Of a DNA stretch of 37,974 nucleotides, positions 16,907-25,485 are shown piece by piece (the first letter of the stretch is position 1; each line of letters opens with the position of its first letter). The notes under the pieces are model-generated. The model was given only the letters and a program-made list of their open reading frames with translations, was not told the DNA's origin and did no database searches. Position numbers and translations under genes: made by a program. This stretch comes from a virus, in IMG/VR virus record IMGVR_UViG_3300030202_000102, positions 1-37,974 of that record; one strand, written 5' to 3'.

Positions 16907-17725
16907 ATGGCAGATTTAAACTTTCCCGGCACTCCCATAAACGAACAGGTAGGCAAGTTAAATTTTCCCGGCACACCTTTAGGTGAGCTTGAGAAGCCTG
17001 TTCCCTCTATGGAAGAAAGTATTGTTAATACTATAGAAAAGACATTTGGTAAAGCAGATAATACCGTAGAGGCTCTTGGCTCTCCTGTTCAAGATGAGCC
17101 ACTAAGTATTGACTCAACCTCACCCTCAAAGCTGAAGACCTCTGCTGAGATAGAGCCACCAAGTGTCGAACAAACATCAGCATCAAAGCCTATTCCTGAA
17201 AAACTACCTTCCTTTGAGGATGTATCTAAGAAATTAGTTTCAGACTTAATGAGAGACTTTGATTTAAATAAAGTACAAGCTGTTGCTTTAGCAGGTAATT
17301 TAGCATATGAGTCTACTAACTTTCAAACTATGCAAGAGGTCTTGTCTGGTGAACGAAAGAAGAAGGGACACAAAGGTGGTTTAGGTTATGTGCAATGGAC
17401 TGACACATCAAGCAAGAATAATAGAAGAACTAAGTTTGAAGAGTTTGCGATTAACAATAATCTCTCTACCTCATCATATGATGCTAACTACGGATACTTA
17501 AAGAAAGAATTATCTGAAAGGATGCCGGGAACTTTAGAGAACATGGGTAAAAACATGATAAAAAAATTAAAAAGAACAAATGATTTAGAAGAAGCAGTTA
17601 AGATAGTCATGGCAGGATACCTAAGACCGAGGGCGTATGTAAAAAGAAAGACCAATCCCAGCGCATATAATAACTTGGTAAATAAAAGAGCCGACAGAGC
17701 AAAGCAGATACAAGGATTACTCTAA
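16907..17725 (+). CDS. Tail lysozyme-like protein (Phage_tail_lys type)
   Basis: The start is the ATG at 16907, one base after the upstream stop. An in-frame ATG at 16778 would add 43 residues but lies within the preceding gene. 272 aa. The N-terminus has two LNFPGTP copies, followed by a Pro/Ser/Glu-rich linker. Residues of about 105-200 match the phage tail lysozyme fold: VQAVALAGNLAYEST, with E135 as the likely catalytic glutamate, then GGLGYVQWT at 157-165, the usual substrate-site glycine and Q-W motif. Its role would be cleaving the glycan strand during DNA injection. It is followed immediately (no gap) by the 1215-aa gene. Confidence 0.7.
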   Translation: MADLNFPGTPINEQVGKLNFPGTPLGELEKPVPSMEESIVNTIEKTFGKADNTVEALGSPVQDEPLSIDSTSPSKLKTSAEIEPPSVEQTSASKPIPEKLPSFEDVSKKLVSDLMRDFDLNKVQAVALAGNLAYESTNFQTMQEVLSGERKKKGHKGGLGYVQWTDTSSKNNRRTKFEEFAINNNLSTSSYDANYGYLKKELSERMPGTLENMGKNMIKKLKRTNDLEEAVKIVMAGYLRPRAYVKRKTNPSAYNNLVNKRADRAKQIQGLL

Positions 17726-20700
17726 ATGACCTTAGAAGAATTTGATAAGTTATATGGGAAGAAGGGAAAAGTAGAACCTAGTACTTCTGTAGCTATGTCT
17801 ACGGCTGACACTGAGTTCAACGATATGTTTGAATCTGACACTCGTAAAGGAGAGAAGTTAAAGAAGGATGACCTGTACAGAAGAGACAGGTTAAACAAGA
17901 TACGTGAATACATGATTAGCAAGAAGGGCGCTGACTACATGGATGCCGACAAAGAAACTGTAGTCGAAGACTTTGTTGACAGTATGCGTAGGTTTAACAC
18001 TAACATAGTTGCTACTGCAGGAGAGGCTAGATTTATTAGTAAAGCAGACGATAAAACTAAGAATGTAGCTAAAGAAGCATATGAGTTGTACGATAGTTTA
18101 GGTAACGTGTTTGTCAATGATGGTTTGTTTGGTGCAGTGGACGGTGTAAAAGATTATATATTATCTATAGCAAGTGACCCTACAAACTATATAGGTCTAG
18201 CTACAGGCGGCTTGGGTAAAGCAAGTGCGCTGGGCGTAGGTGAGGCTAGTAAGAAAGCTATACAAGCCTCTGTAGCTGCTGCAGCTAGGAGAGCGTCTGC
18301 TAGTGGAGCTACTAAAGAGGCAGCTAAAAAGGCAGGAGAAGAGGCTGCAGATGCCATGACTGCTAAGTTAGCAGGTAGTAGCTACACTAAGGCATCTATG
18401 AAGAGAGCATCTAACGCTGCAGCAAAGAAAGCTAGAGCTAAAGTTAGGCTACAGGCCGCACAAAGAGCTATAAGAGAAGAGACAGGAGAGCTAAAAGGTA
18501 AGGCTGCTAAAAAGGCTGTCATACAAACTACAGCAATTGATGCTCTTTTGTCTGGTGTACAGGATGTAGCCACACAAGATATATACCATGACATAGGAGC
18601 ACAGGACAAGTTTAGTGCTGCACAAACTGCCATGTCGTTAGCGTTGGGTGGTATAGGGGGTGGGTTGCATTACACATTCGGTAAGTTTGATGGTATGTCT
18701 GGTTTGTCTGAGGCTATGGATAATGCAAAGGCTGCAAGCAGAGCAGAGGAGTTTCCACTAAAAAGATTTAAAGCAGAGAAAGAAGCATTACGTAAACTTA
18801 AAAAAGCTAAAGCACCAAAGGCACAAATAAAAAAGCAACAGACCCTAGTAAACAAATTAGCTAGAGAGGCAGTAGCTGCACCTATTTTAAAGCAAAAATC
18901 AATTAAACAAGCTGCAGATCAAATGAAGAAAGATATACGAGATTGGAACACAAAAGTACAAACTGGTAAAGCAACCTTTGAAGGTTCAGACGGTAATCAA
19001 ATAATGCCAGAAAGTTTGTTAAGTAAAATTATGTTAGGCTACACACCTGATGGCAAAGAGGCTTTAGGTATAAAAGGACCAGTAGAAGTAGGTGGGTTAG
19101 CCAAGATATTTAAAGACAACGGTATTAAATTTTCTAAGACTACAAAAGTATCAGATATCATGACAAACTTATTGCACTACATGGACCCTGATGATTTAAA
19201 AGATATATCACAGTTATTTAGAAAACACACTAACATAGAACTAGGCACGTTGCACAGCTTACCTGTGGAACTAGGAGATGTTATAGCTGCTACAGTTAGT
19301 GGTGCAGGTAGTACACTGAGTGTTATGGCTAGTGTTCGTAGGGCTGTAGATGGAGGTGTTGTATCTGGCAATGAGTTATTAGTTGAAACTATAAACTCTA
19401 AAGAGGTACAGGATAAGTTAGCAGAAGAGTTTGGTAAGAAAAGAAAAAAAGCACAGTACGGAGCGTATATGCAAAACATATGGAAGCGTCTTTTAGTTTC
19501 ATCTCCAGCTACAACTGCAGCTAACGTAGCTGGCTTTGCACAGTTTTATGGTGGGCAAGGTGTAGCTGATCTCTTTAGCACTGGTATGTTAGGTGTAGCT
19601 GGTGTAGCATCTGCAACTAAAGGTGACAAGAATCTTAGTAAAGAATTGTTTAGACAGGCTCGTGTGTATAAAGATTTACAAGCACAAAAGATGAAAAACT
19701 TTCTTGATCCTATGTCTACGTATGAAAGTTTTATGGACTTGATGACAACAATAGATAACAACAAGCAGGTAAAAGGTTTGTTATTTGAAACTATAGGTGG
19801 GGGCATAGAAAGAACAGCCAAAAGATATAACATGGATATAGATAGTCCATTACTAGAGAAGACTGAAATATTTGCTGATGCCGCCATGATGATAACAGGA
19901 GTACGTGTGCAGGATGTATTTACTAAGTCACAAATGTTTATGACTGAGCTAGATAAATATATTAGATTAAAGCACGGTAAGGACAACCCAAATATAACTT
20001 TAGCTAGTGTGTTAGAGTCAGGTGATATGGCTAAGATAGATGATGATGTAATAGGTGGTGCAGTAGATACTACGTTACGATCAGTGTTCTCTAAAGACTA
20101 CACCACGGATGATCAGATGCTAGGTTTTGCAGCTAAGTTTGTAGAGCAAGCATCTAACACACCTTTGCTTGGTACTGTTATACCCTTTGGTAGATTTATG
20201 AATAATGTTGTGGCTACTGCATATCAATGGGGGCCAGCTAGCTTGTTACCTGCAGCATCAAGGATATATAAGGCAAGTGGCAAAGACATAAAAGCTAATG
20301 AAGCTATGGCACGTTCTATGGTAGGAACTACTGCGCTAGTAATGGCAATGCAAATGGATGATGAGAGACAGAAAAAAGGTTTGGCTGTTAATGAAATAGA
20401 AATGAGTGGGACTATCGTAGATGTAAGAAATGTGTTTCCGTTTTCTTTGTTCTTAGCAATAGGTAGAGCCGCTAACTTACGTAGAAAAGGAGAGTCCGTA
20501 CCACCAGAGCTACGAGAAGAAGTATTAAATCAGTTAGCCATAGGGCAGGTAGCTAGAGATGCACAGTTTGGTAATGATCTATTTAATGTGTTTGATTATT
20601 TTACTGGTGACGGTAGCGACAGAGGTAAAACATTAGATGCTTTGTATAAGTCTTTAGGCAATATAGCTGCAGGTGCTACACGTCCACTTGATGCAGTAAA

Positions 20701-21373
20701 CAGGTCTGTAGGGTATCTTGCTGGTAACGATATAGCTAAAGATGTGAGACAGGCAGAGGGAGTAAATAAGTTTACGCAGTCTGCATCTAAATACTTTGAC
20801 AATATATTAGAAGTTTTGATAGGAGAGTCTGAGGCACTGACAGGCGAGAACTTGCGTGTAGCTACAAGGGAAGGTGATATTTATGACGCTAACCCACTAG
20901 CTCGTATACTAGGTTTGAATATTAAGAGAGGCAAGACTGCTACAGAAAAAGCCTATACTCTATCAGAACTACAAACATGGAAAGCAGATCAAAGATCACA
21001 AATACCTATGTACGATAGAATATTTAATGAGACATTAGCCCCTGTATTAGAAAGAAGAATGACACGATTGCTAAAGAGTAAAAACTTTAGAGAGGGCGAT
21101 TTAGCACACAAGAGAGGTAGGGTAAAAGAAGAATTAAAGAGAGCTAGAAAACACGTAAGAGATAATTTTAAAATAGCTACAAGTGAAGGTTTTTTAGAAC
21201 AAAAAAGATATGATGCATCTAATAAGGGAACAAAAGAACAACAAAAGAAAGCCTTACGTATGATGAAAGAAAGAGGCGTAGATGCAGAGCTAAAAGATTT
21301 TAACTATAGAGAGTTGCAGACATATGAATCTATTATAAATCATCTTAACCTCAAAATCAAAACTGGCTTGTGA
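17726..21373 (+). CDS. Large internal virion / DNA-ejection protein candidate, 1215 aa
   Basis: The ATG directly follows the preceding TAA. The N-terminus is charged. At about residues 135-165 there is DGLFGAVDGVKDYILSIASD followed by PTNYIGLATGGLGKA, a motif typical of phage internal virion proteins. Residues of about 170-270 are Ala/Lys-rich and strongly helical (AAARRASASGATKEAAKKAG). Hydrophobic helices occur later (FAQFYGGQGVADLFSTGMLG; STTALVMAMQ-like region near 870). Size, helicity and membrane-active stretches fit a protein that forms part of the trans-envelope conduit in podoviruses. This is family-level inference; no enzyme motif is seen. It is the last large gene of the rightward block. 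Confidence 0.65.
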   Translation: MTLEEFDKLYGKKGKVEPSTSVAMSTADTEFNDMFESDTRKGEKLKKDDLYRRDRLNKIREYMISKKGADYMDADKETVVEDFVDSMRRFNTNIVATAGEARFISKADDKTKNVAKEAYELYDSLGNVFVNDGLFGAVDGVKDYILSIASDPTNYIGLATGGLGKASALGVGEASKKAIQASVAAAARRASASGATKEAAKKAGEEAADAMTAKLAGSSYTKASMKRASNAAAKKARAKVRLQAAQRAIREETGELKGKAAKKAVIQTTAIDALLSGVQDVATQDIYHDIGAQDKFSAAQTAMSLALGGIGGGLHYTFGKFDGMSGLSEAMDNAKAASRAEEFPLKRFKAEKEALRKLKKAKAPKAQIKKQQTLVNKLAREAVAAPILKQKSIKQAADQMKKDIRDWNTKVQTGKATFEGSDGNQIMPESLLSKIMLGYTPDGKEALGIKGPVEVGGLAKIFKDNGIKFSKTTKVSDIMTNLLHYMDPDDLKDISQLFRKHTNIELGTLHSLPVELGDVIAATVSGAGSTLSVMASVRRAVDGGVVSGNELLVETINSKEVQDKLAEEFGKKRKKAQYGAYMQNIWKRLLVSSPATTAANVAGFAQFYGGQGVADLFSTGMLGVAGVASATKGDKNLSKELFRQARVYKDLQAQKMKNFLDPMSTYESFMDLMTTIDNNKQVKGLLFETIGGGIERTAKRYNMDIDSPLLEKTEIFADAAMMITGVRVQDVFTKSQMFMTELDKYIRLKHGKDNPNITLASVLESGDMAKIDDDVIGGAVDTTLRSVFSKDYTTDDQMLGFAAKFVEQASNTPLLGTVIPFGRFMNNVVATAYQWGPASLLPAASRIYKASGKDIKANEAMARSMVGTTALVMAMQMDDERQKKGLAVNEIEMSGTIVDVRNVFPFSLFLAIGRAANLRRKGESVPPELREEVLNQLAIGQVARDAQFGNDLFNVFDYFTGDGSDRGKTLDALYKSLGNIAAGATRPLDAVNRSVGYLAGNDIAKDVRQAEGVNKFTQSASKYFDNILEVLIGESEALTGENLRVATREGDIYDANPLARILGLNIKRGKTATEKAYTLSELQTWKADQRSQIPMYDRIFNETLAPVLERRMTRLLKSKNFREGDLAHKRGRVKEELKRARKHVRDNFKIATSEGFLEQKRYDASNKGTKEQQKKALRMMKERGVDAELKDFNYRELQTYESIINHLNLKIKTGL

Positions 21374-21543
21374 TATGTGCTCTAACTGGTATATTCTTTG
21401 GCATGGCTCCAATAGCTACGATGTACACAGTCTGTGAATACAGATGCCCAAAAAAGATTAGCACTAGGTATCACTACTGGCCTTACCACATAGTCTTGTG
21501 GGATGAAAGCCAACAGTGTCCACCTAGTGCTAAACTAGATTAG
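21370..21543 (+). CDS. Small Cys-rich protein, 57 aa, GTG start
   Basis: The frame opens at GTG 21370, overlapping the upstream stop as GTGA, an overlap type this phage uses elsewhere (24212 and 31217). It encodes a hydrophobic start (VICALTGIFFGMAPIATMY) followed by a polar part with four Cys in all (3, 22, 26, 50) and many aromatics (RYHYWPYHIVLWDE). It would be an inner-membrane-anchored or exported peptide. There is no Shine-Dalgarno, and an ATG at 21403 is an alternative start. The frame spans the hairpin terminator of the opposite strand, so DNA structure and coding would share the same bases. Confidence 0.45.
   Translation: MICALTGIFFGMAPIATMYTVCEYRCPKKISTRYHYWPYHIVLWDESQQCPPSAKLD
21450..21533 (-). 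terminator. Large hairpin and T-run ending the leftward operon
   Basis: TTAGCACTAGGT (21458-21469) pairs perfectly with ACCTAGTGCTAA (21522-21533). Inside it CACT/AGTG, TGGC/GCCA, TT/AA and CCACA/TGTGG also pair, giving about 27 bp in 76 nt around a 6-nt loop. In the minus direction the hairpin starts about 12 nt after the last leftward stop codon (21546) and is followed by TCTTTTTTGGG, a classic intrinsic terminator tail. In the plus direction the downstream sequence is less T-rich, so rightward termination should be weaker. Confidence 0.7.
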
Positions 21544-21545
21544 TC

Positions 21546-21749
21546 TTACTTTAATCCATGTAATTCTGCAGTATATTTAGCTATCATAACTACATCATCT
21601 ACTCTTTCTAAAGCCCGTTCTTTGTTCTTGCTGTTAGGCAAGTGTTCATTTATGTGCTGCTTAATAGGCTCTAGCTTTCTCAATAGCCCCTCATAAAAAA
21701 GCCTTTGCTTTCTTTCCATGTGCTCTTTTGCTTCACTTTCTATGGTCAT
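21546..21749 (-). CDS. Small helical protein, possible Acb2-like anti-CBASS sponge
   Basis: 67 aa, nearly all predicted helical. The second half reads HINEHLPNSKNKERALERVD, then DVVMIAKYTAELHG. The pattern LP-x(n)-ERAL-x(2)-(V/L)-(D/E)-x-V-M followed by A resembles the helical hairpin of phage Acb2/Tad1-type proteins, which bind cyclic oligonucleotide signals of CBASS immunity. It is shorter than characterised Acb2 (about 90 aa), so this is a hypothesis from motif memory. It is the last gene of the leftward operon, translationally coupled (TAATG) to the one before and followed by the terminator. Confidence 0.4.
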   Translation of the reverse strand: MTIESEAKEHMERKQRLFYEGLLRKLEPIKQHINEHLPNSKNKERALERVDDVVMIAKYTAELHGLK

Positions 21750-21937
21750 TATCGCCGGGGTAGTGCTGCACAGAATGCCATAACTTCTGCATCTTTGTGT
21801 GGCATATTTTTTACGTACACTTCTTTTACCTCATCTGCTGCAACCTGACATATATCGTAGTTCTCATATAAGTAAGGCTGTGTTTGTGCGTAGTGTAGTC
21901 CATCATTAAAAAAGATAAGGACTAGTATCCACTTCAT
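21749..21937 (-). CDS. Small exported protein, 62 aa
   Basis: Begins MKWILVLIFFNDGLHYAQTQ, a short positively charged start plus hydrophobic stretch that could be a signal peptide or anchor. The mature part has two Cys (30 and 56), compatible with a periplasmic disulfide. Its ATG overlaps the stop of the 46-aa gene upstream, and its own stop overlaps the next ATG. The function is unknown. Confidence 0.6.
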   Translation of the reverse strand: MKWILVLIFFNDGLHYAQTQPYLYENYDICQVAADEVKEVYVKNMPHKDAEVMAFCAALPRR

Positions 21938-22074
21938 TTAACGATACCTTTTACTGCATCTATGCCTTGATTAACATAGGGTGTAGCCATATCAATGCCA
22001 CTACTAATGGCAGGAAAGACTGCCTCTGTTACTACGCCAACGGCGATTATAGATACTACAAAAAACTCAACCAT
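21934..22074 (-). CDS. Small membrane peptide, 46 aa
   Basis: An AGGAGAAATAAG leader precedes the ATG at 22074. The product begins MVEFFVVSIIAVGVVTEAVF with one transmembrane helix at about residues 4-21, then a polar tail (SSGIDMATPYVNQGIDAVKG). Its TGA overlaps the next start (ATGA). The strong ribosome-binding site and coupling make this a real gene. The role is unknown; a membrane-located accessory of the small downstream proteins is possible. Confidence 0.65.
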   Translation of the reverse strand: MVEFFVVSIIAVGVVTEAVFPAISSGIDMATPYVNQGIDAVKGIVK

Positions 22075-22086
22075 CTTATTTCTCCT

Positions 22087-24036
22087 TTATGTTAAGTCTA
22101 CTATTTCACAGCTATCGCCACTACACGCTAGTGTTTGCATAGATGCTGTGTTATCGTCTTCTTCATAGTCAGATAGTCTAGACCAATCAATACTAGTTGG
22201 CATAATTGATGCTAACATATTGTAGTCTGACCTGCCTACTTCTTGATAGGGTGCTTGCTGGTACGTATGATCTGAGTGAGGTAAGAAAGATATACCGCTC
22301 ATCTCATCAAAGTGTTTGTACACAAATGCACCTACCTCAAGCCACTCATCGTCACGCACTGTAATCGTCACTGATGGCTTGTGCTCACACCAGTGTCGCT
22401 GATATATGAGCCAAGTTTCTAGCTGCTCTATGGCTGTTAGATCATCTCTCAGGACTGCTTTGTCTGGTGACTTGATGGGGAAGCTGAACACTACTGTGCT
22501 ATCAGGCTTCATTACACACGGCTCGTTAGGTATACCTTGATCAGCCATGAACTTAGTTAGAGGGTCGTTGGTATCAGCACGTACAGTACGGATATAAAAT
22601 GAACTGTGGCGAGGGTGAATACCAGACGCACTGTCAACCAACTGGGATATTGTTCCCGATGGCTTAACGCAGCTAATTGCAGTAGCCGTGGGTATATTGA
22701 GATTGCTAGCAAGTTCAGTATTAGTAGAAACAGCGACATATTTTAAGTACTCCAATGTTTTTTCTAGACCTTTGTTCTTTGTAGTCATTAATGGGTTATC
22801 CATTATCCCTGTGAGTGACACACCCAACAGACGCTCTTCTTCTGTATTTCGCTGCCACACCTTTCGCAGATATGGAAACTTTGTGTAGGTTGATTGAATT
22901 GTCCCAAGTATAGTTGCAACTCTGACTTTCCTTTCAAGATCGTCAATAGAGTCCGTAGCCCTAACCACAACCTCAGTAAGATTACAGAACTGATATGGCC
23001 TAAGTATGATTTCACTGCATGGGTTAGTACCAAACTCCCACTCACTGTCACGCCTACCGTTTTTTGCAGCTTGTTCCTTAGATGCTTCACGATTAAATAT
23101 CCCTCTTTCTCCTGACTTACTTTCTACCAGAGATGTCCACTCACGTAAGAATGATTCCATATCTGGCTTCTCCGTGTAGCACACAGAGTTATTAGCTAGA
23201 GCACGATGTCCTGCTGTCTCCCACCACTGGCCTGACTTAGCGTGACGCATACGATCATCACTGAGGTTAGACAAAGAGATCATAGCACTGCGTCTTACAC
23301 CACCAGACACAACTATCTGTCCTACAAAGCACATAATATCGTGGCACTCTAGAGCACTAAGCTTACGCCCTTCAGCATTTTTAAATGTCTGTGTAGTAAA
23401 TCTAAATAGATCAACCAAAGGCGCTGGGCCACTAGCCCTACCGCCAAATGTCTTTAGCCTAGCACCTGCTGGACGTACAAGAGACATGTCCCACTTAGGG
23501 ATTTCACCAGCCCACAGGAGTGCCAACACTTGTCTAAACGCCTTAGCCCACCCCTCCTTACTGTCCTTAACAATGATAGTGGTATCGGAATGATAGAGAA
23601 CAGGGATTTCAGGAAGCTTGTTGATGTATTGCCTCTCGACACTGAACCCGACACCAGTACCACAGAGAAGGATGAACATAGCCTCATCAAAGGACTTAGG
23701 GTCATCTACGGGTAAGTAACTACAGTTGTATATGCATGTATTATCTCTGTCTGCTGCTGGCCCTGCAGTCATCATGGCTCTCATGGATGGCATTACCTCT
23801 AGCTTTAGTATAGCATCCTCTATCATTAGCTGTTCTGCTGGGGATACTTTACCGTCAACCACATTGCTTATGTAGCGTTGTACTGTTTCACTCCAGTTCT
23901 CTCTTTTCTTTTCTTCTGGCATCCACTTGGAATACCTAGACTGATGTATAAAAGTCTGGTAGTCTGTAGGCAATTCTTCACCATTGTCCACGTTGTTATG
24001 ATATTCAAACGCTTCCATGCCGCTTGCGTTAATCAT
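22087..24036 (-). CDS. nrdJ: Adenosylcobalamin-dependent (class II, monomeric) ribonucleoside-triphosphate reductase
   Basis: 649 aa. It reduces ribonucleotides to deoxyribonucleotides for phage DNA synthesis using a cobalamin-derived thiyl radical. Visible catalytic residues: C105 in YNCSYLP (first half of the active-site disulfide), N338/C340/E342 in TNPCSEI (radical Cys and acid-base Glu) and C351 in QFCNL (second disulfide Cys). The C-terminal pair C638/C643 in ACSGDSCEIVDL re-reduces the active site. GGVRRSAMISL is another family signature. The size is near but below the roughly 740 aa of Lactobacillus leichmannii RTPR. The ATG has an AAGGAGAGAAC ribosome-binding site and overlaps the TGA of the upstream 59-aa gene. 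ThyX and DUF3310 in the same operon make a nucleotide-supply module. Confidence 0.93.
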   Translation of the reverse strand: MINASGMEAFEYHNNVDNGEELPTDYQTFIHQSRYSKWMPEEKKRENWSETVQRYISNVVDGKVSPAEQLMIEDAILKLEVMPSMRAMMTAGPAADRDNTCIYNCSYLPVDDPKSFDEAMFILLCGTGVGFSVERQYINKLPEIPVLYHSDTTIIVKDSKEGWAKAFRQVLALLWAGEIPKWDMSLVRPAGARLKTFGGRASGPAPLVDLFRFTTQTFKNAEGRKLSALECHDIMCFVGQIVVSGGVRRSAMISLSNLSDDRMRHAKSGQWWETAGHRALANNSVCYTEKPDMESFLREWTSLVESKSGERGIFNREASKEQAAKNGRRDSEWEFGTNPCSEIILRPYQFCNLTEVVVRATDSIDDLERKVRVATILGTIQSTYTKFPYLRKVWQRNTEEERLLGVSLTGIMDNPLMTTKNKGLEKTLEYLKYVAVSTNTELASNLNIPTATAISCVKPSGTISQLVDSASGIHPRHSSFYIRTVRADTNDPLTKFMADQGIPNEPCVMKPDSTVVFSFPIKSPDKAVLRDDLTAIEQLETWLIYQRHWCEHKPSVTITVRDDEWLEVGAFVYKHFDEMSGISFLPHSDHTYQQAPYQEVGRSDYNMLASIMPTSIDWSRLSDYEEDDNTASMQTLACSGDSCEIVDLT

Positions 24037-24212
24037 GTTCTCTCCTTAATATTTAAGTTATCTATCTTCACATCATCTATGTCGTGAAACGTGTTGTGTA
24101 TCAGATCACGAACATCTTCCTCATGTGCATCTTGTACAGTCGATAGTACGTTACACGCTTCATCTACCTCCAATAGAAATGTAACGCTAAACTTTTTATT
24201 TGTACCGTTCAC
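24033..24212 (-). CDS. Small acidic protein, 59 aa, GTG start
   Basis: Starts at GTG 24212 with AAGGAGATACACAA upstream, overlaps the DUF3310 stop (GTGA) and ends overlapping the RNR start (ATGA). The product begins VNGTNKKFSVTFLLEVDEAC; its second half is acidic (DAHEEDVRDLIHNTFHDIDD). No family is recognised. Perfect coupling on both sides argues that it is translated. Confidence 0.6.
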   Translation of the reverse strand: MNGTNKKFSVTFLLEVDEACNVLSTVQDAHEEDVRDLIHNTFHDIDDVKIDNLNIKERT

Positions 24213-24511
24213 TTGTGTATCTCCTTTAGTGTTTTATTTGCCCATGTCAAATACTGTTGCGCTTTCTTTAAATCCTCTACAGGTGTAGGGTTCTTGTATG
24301 CTGCCCTGTGATTATATTTTATTACGTTACCTCTACAGTAAGCTACGAAACCGTTTGGTCCTAATACTTGCTTAATATAGTCTATACATTCTATACCATC
24401 AGTCAGGTTGTAATGTGCTGGCTTCTTTACACTGTCGTAGTTAAACGTAGTATCACCATTTATTATGTCATCTACATTAATAGTTTGATCTGCCATAGTT
24501 ATTACACTCAT
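24209..24511 (-). CDS. DUF3310 family protein
   Basis: 100 aa. Contains the DUF3310 pattern: KKPAHYNLTDGIECIDYIKQ, then GFVAYCRGNVIKYNHRAAYK and a final EDLKKAQQYLTWA. The family is widespread in phages, is sometimes annotated as a nucleotide-kinase-like or SaV-like protein, and has no firmly established activity. Its place between endonuclease I, the 117-aa protein and RNR supports a nucleotide or DNA-metabolism role. The ATG overlaps the preceding stop (TAATG). Confidence 0.85.
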   Translation of the reverse strand: MSVITMADQTINVDDIINGDTTFNYDSVKKPAHYNLTDGIECIDYIKQVLGPNGFVAYCRGNVIKYNHRAAYKNPTPVEDLKKAQQYLTWANKTLKEIHK

Positions 24512-24864
24512 TATGCGTTTCCTTGCGTTTTAGTAAACCTCGTTAGCTTTAGAACCTTACCATCCGTACCCTCTACCTTTTCATATAGAGGTCTTTCTTT
24601 TTGTAGTTGATGTTCTAAGCCTATCAAATCATTTCTGTGTTCTTCTACTGCATTATACAACTCATCATCATGTTGTGCAAGCTCTAAAAAAGCACCCATC
24701 AATGTAGCTAAATGTACAACGTAAGATACATCTTCTGATGTAAGTAGTTTTATTTGTCCTACTACAAGTCCAGTGTTCATCTCCCCTGTCCACTTACCTC
24801 CTTTGTCAAAAGAGCAAGGCTTCAAAACTAAAGCTACTTCATCATCTCCTATTTCATATTTCAT
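24511..24864 (-). CDS. Hypothetical phage protein, 117 aa
   Basis: Begins MKYEIGDDEVALVLKPCSFD, with a beta-like first half ending LVVGQIK, then a helical second half (AQHDDELYNAVEEHRNDLIG) and a basic end. No catalytic motif is visible. The ATG overlaps the endonuclease I stop as ATGA, and the stop overlaps the DUF3310 start as TAATG. This style of protein is common in marine phage replication operons. The function is unknown. Confidence 0.6.
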   Translation of the reverse strand: MKYEIGDDEVALVLKPCSFDKGGKWTGEMNTGLVVGQIKLLTSEDVSYVVHLATLMGAFLELAQHDDELYNAVEEHRNDLIGLEHQLQKERPLYEKVEGTDGKVLKLTRFTKTQGNA

Positions 24865-25307
24865 GCTGTCACTTTCTTTTTCCCTTTGAACGGTATTGTT
24901 TTAACCGTTATAAGTTTGCCTTTTTCTTTTAGCCAAGTTTCAGGTATGACCCTGTGTTCCCACTTGAACTCATGCTTGTCACACCAATCACAGTACCTTG
25001 TCTTTGATCCCTTGTACAACTTTGCTTTGCAGTTACTAAAGACGAAACGAATGTCTAGCTCTGGATGTTGTCTCCGTACAGCTAAGTGTTTGCGTCTATC
25101 TTCTACGTCAAAGATGCCTTTGGTTTCTATTATGATACCATTGTCTAACATAAAGTCAGGTGTGTACGTTCTGTATCGTAGGTCTTCCCACTCTATTTTT
25201 AAACGCTCATACCTGACTTTCTTCTGATGTTTTTTAAGATACGCAGCAACATTATCTTCTAAGCCACTGCGATACCTCCTAGTGCTATGCCTTTTTCTTG
25301 GGGGCAT
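24861..25307 (-). CDS. Endonuclease I (T7 gp3-like Holliday-junction resolvase)
   Basis: 148 aa, matching the usual length of T7 endonuclease I. It cleaves branched DNA, and in T7 it degrades host DNA and resolves recombination and replication intermediates. The PD-(D/E)XK residues are all present: E17 in RSGLED, D51 in TYTPDF, and E61 and K63 in IIETKG. The tail KTRYCDWCDKHEFKWEHRVI, then PETWLKE, is also typical. The start overlaps the preceding 66-aa gene by 23 bases and the stop overlaps the next start. The start has no strong ribosome-binding site, so coupling is likely. Confidence 0.9.
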   Translation of the reverse strand: MPPRKRHSTRRYRSGLEDNVAAYLKKHQKKVRYERLKIEWEDLRYRTYTPDFMLDNGIIIETKGIFDVEDRRKHLAVRRQHPELDIRFVFSNCKAKLYKGSKTRYCDWCDKHEFKWEHRVIPETWLKEKGKLITVKTIPFKGKKKVTA

Positions 25308-25485
25308 CTAGTAACTTAACTAGTTCTTCTAGCTTTACCTTACCAATAGCACGAACACATTGTATCTGATGATCTAGCTGATTAGCTATTACTGTGTTTT
25401 GTTGTAGCACATTTAGCAAGTCTAGCTGTTCCTCTGTCATATCATCTGTGTCATATTGCCTGTCGTTTATCTTTACTTCCGACAT
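25285..25485 (-). CDS. Small phage protein, 66 aa (DUF6447-like)
   Basis: Starts MSEVKINDRQYDTDDMTEEQ, followed by LDLLNVLQQNTVIANQLDHQ and an Ala/Leu-rich end. The order K(I/V)(N/D)xxxYDTDD(L/M)(S/T)xE and then two helices resembles small phage proteins of the DUF6447 type. A strong AAAAGGAGAATACTA leader precedes the ATG. It lies between the Cas4-like nuclease and endonuclease I. The function is unknown. Confidence 0.55.
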   Translation of the reverse strand: MSEVKINDRQYDTDDMTEEQLDLLNVLQQNTVIANQLDHQIQCVRAIGKVKLEELVKLLDAPKKKA

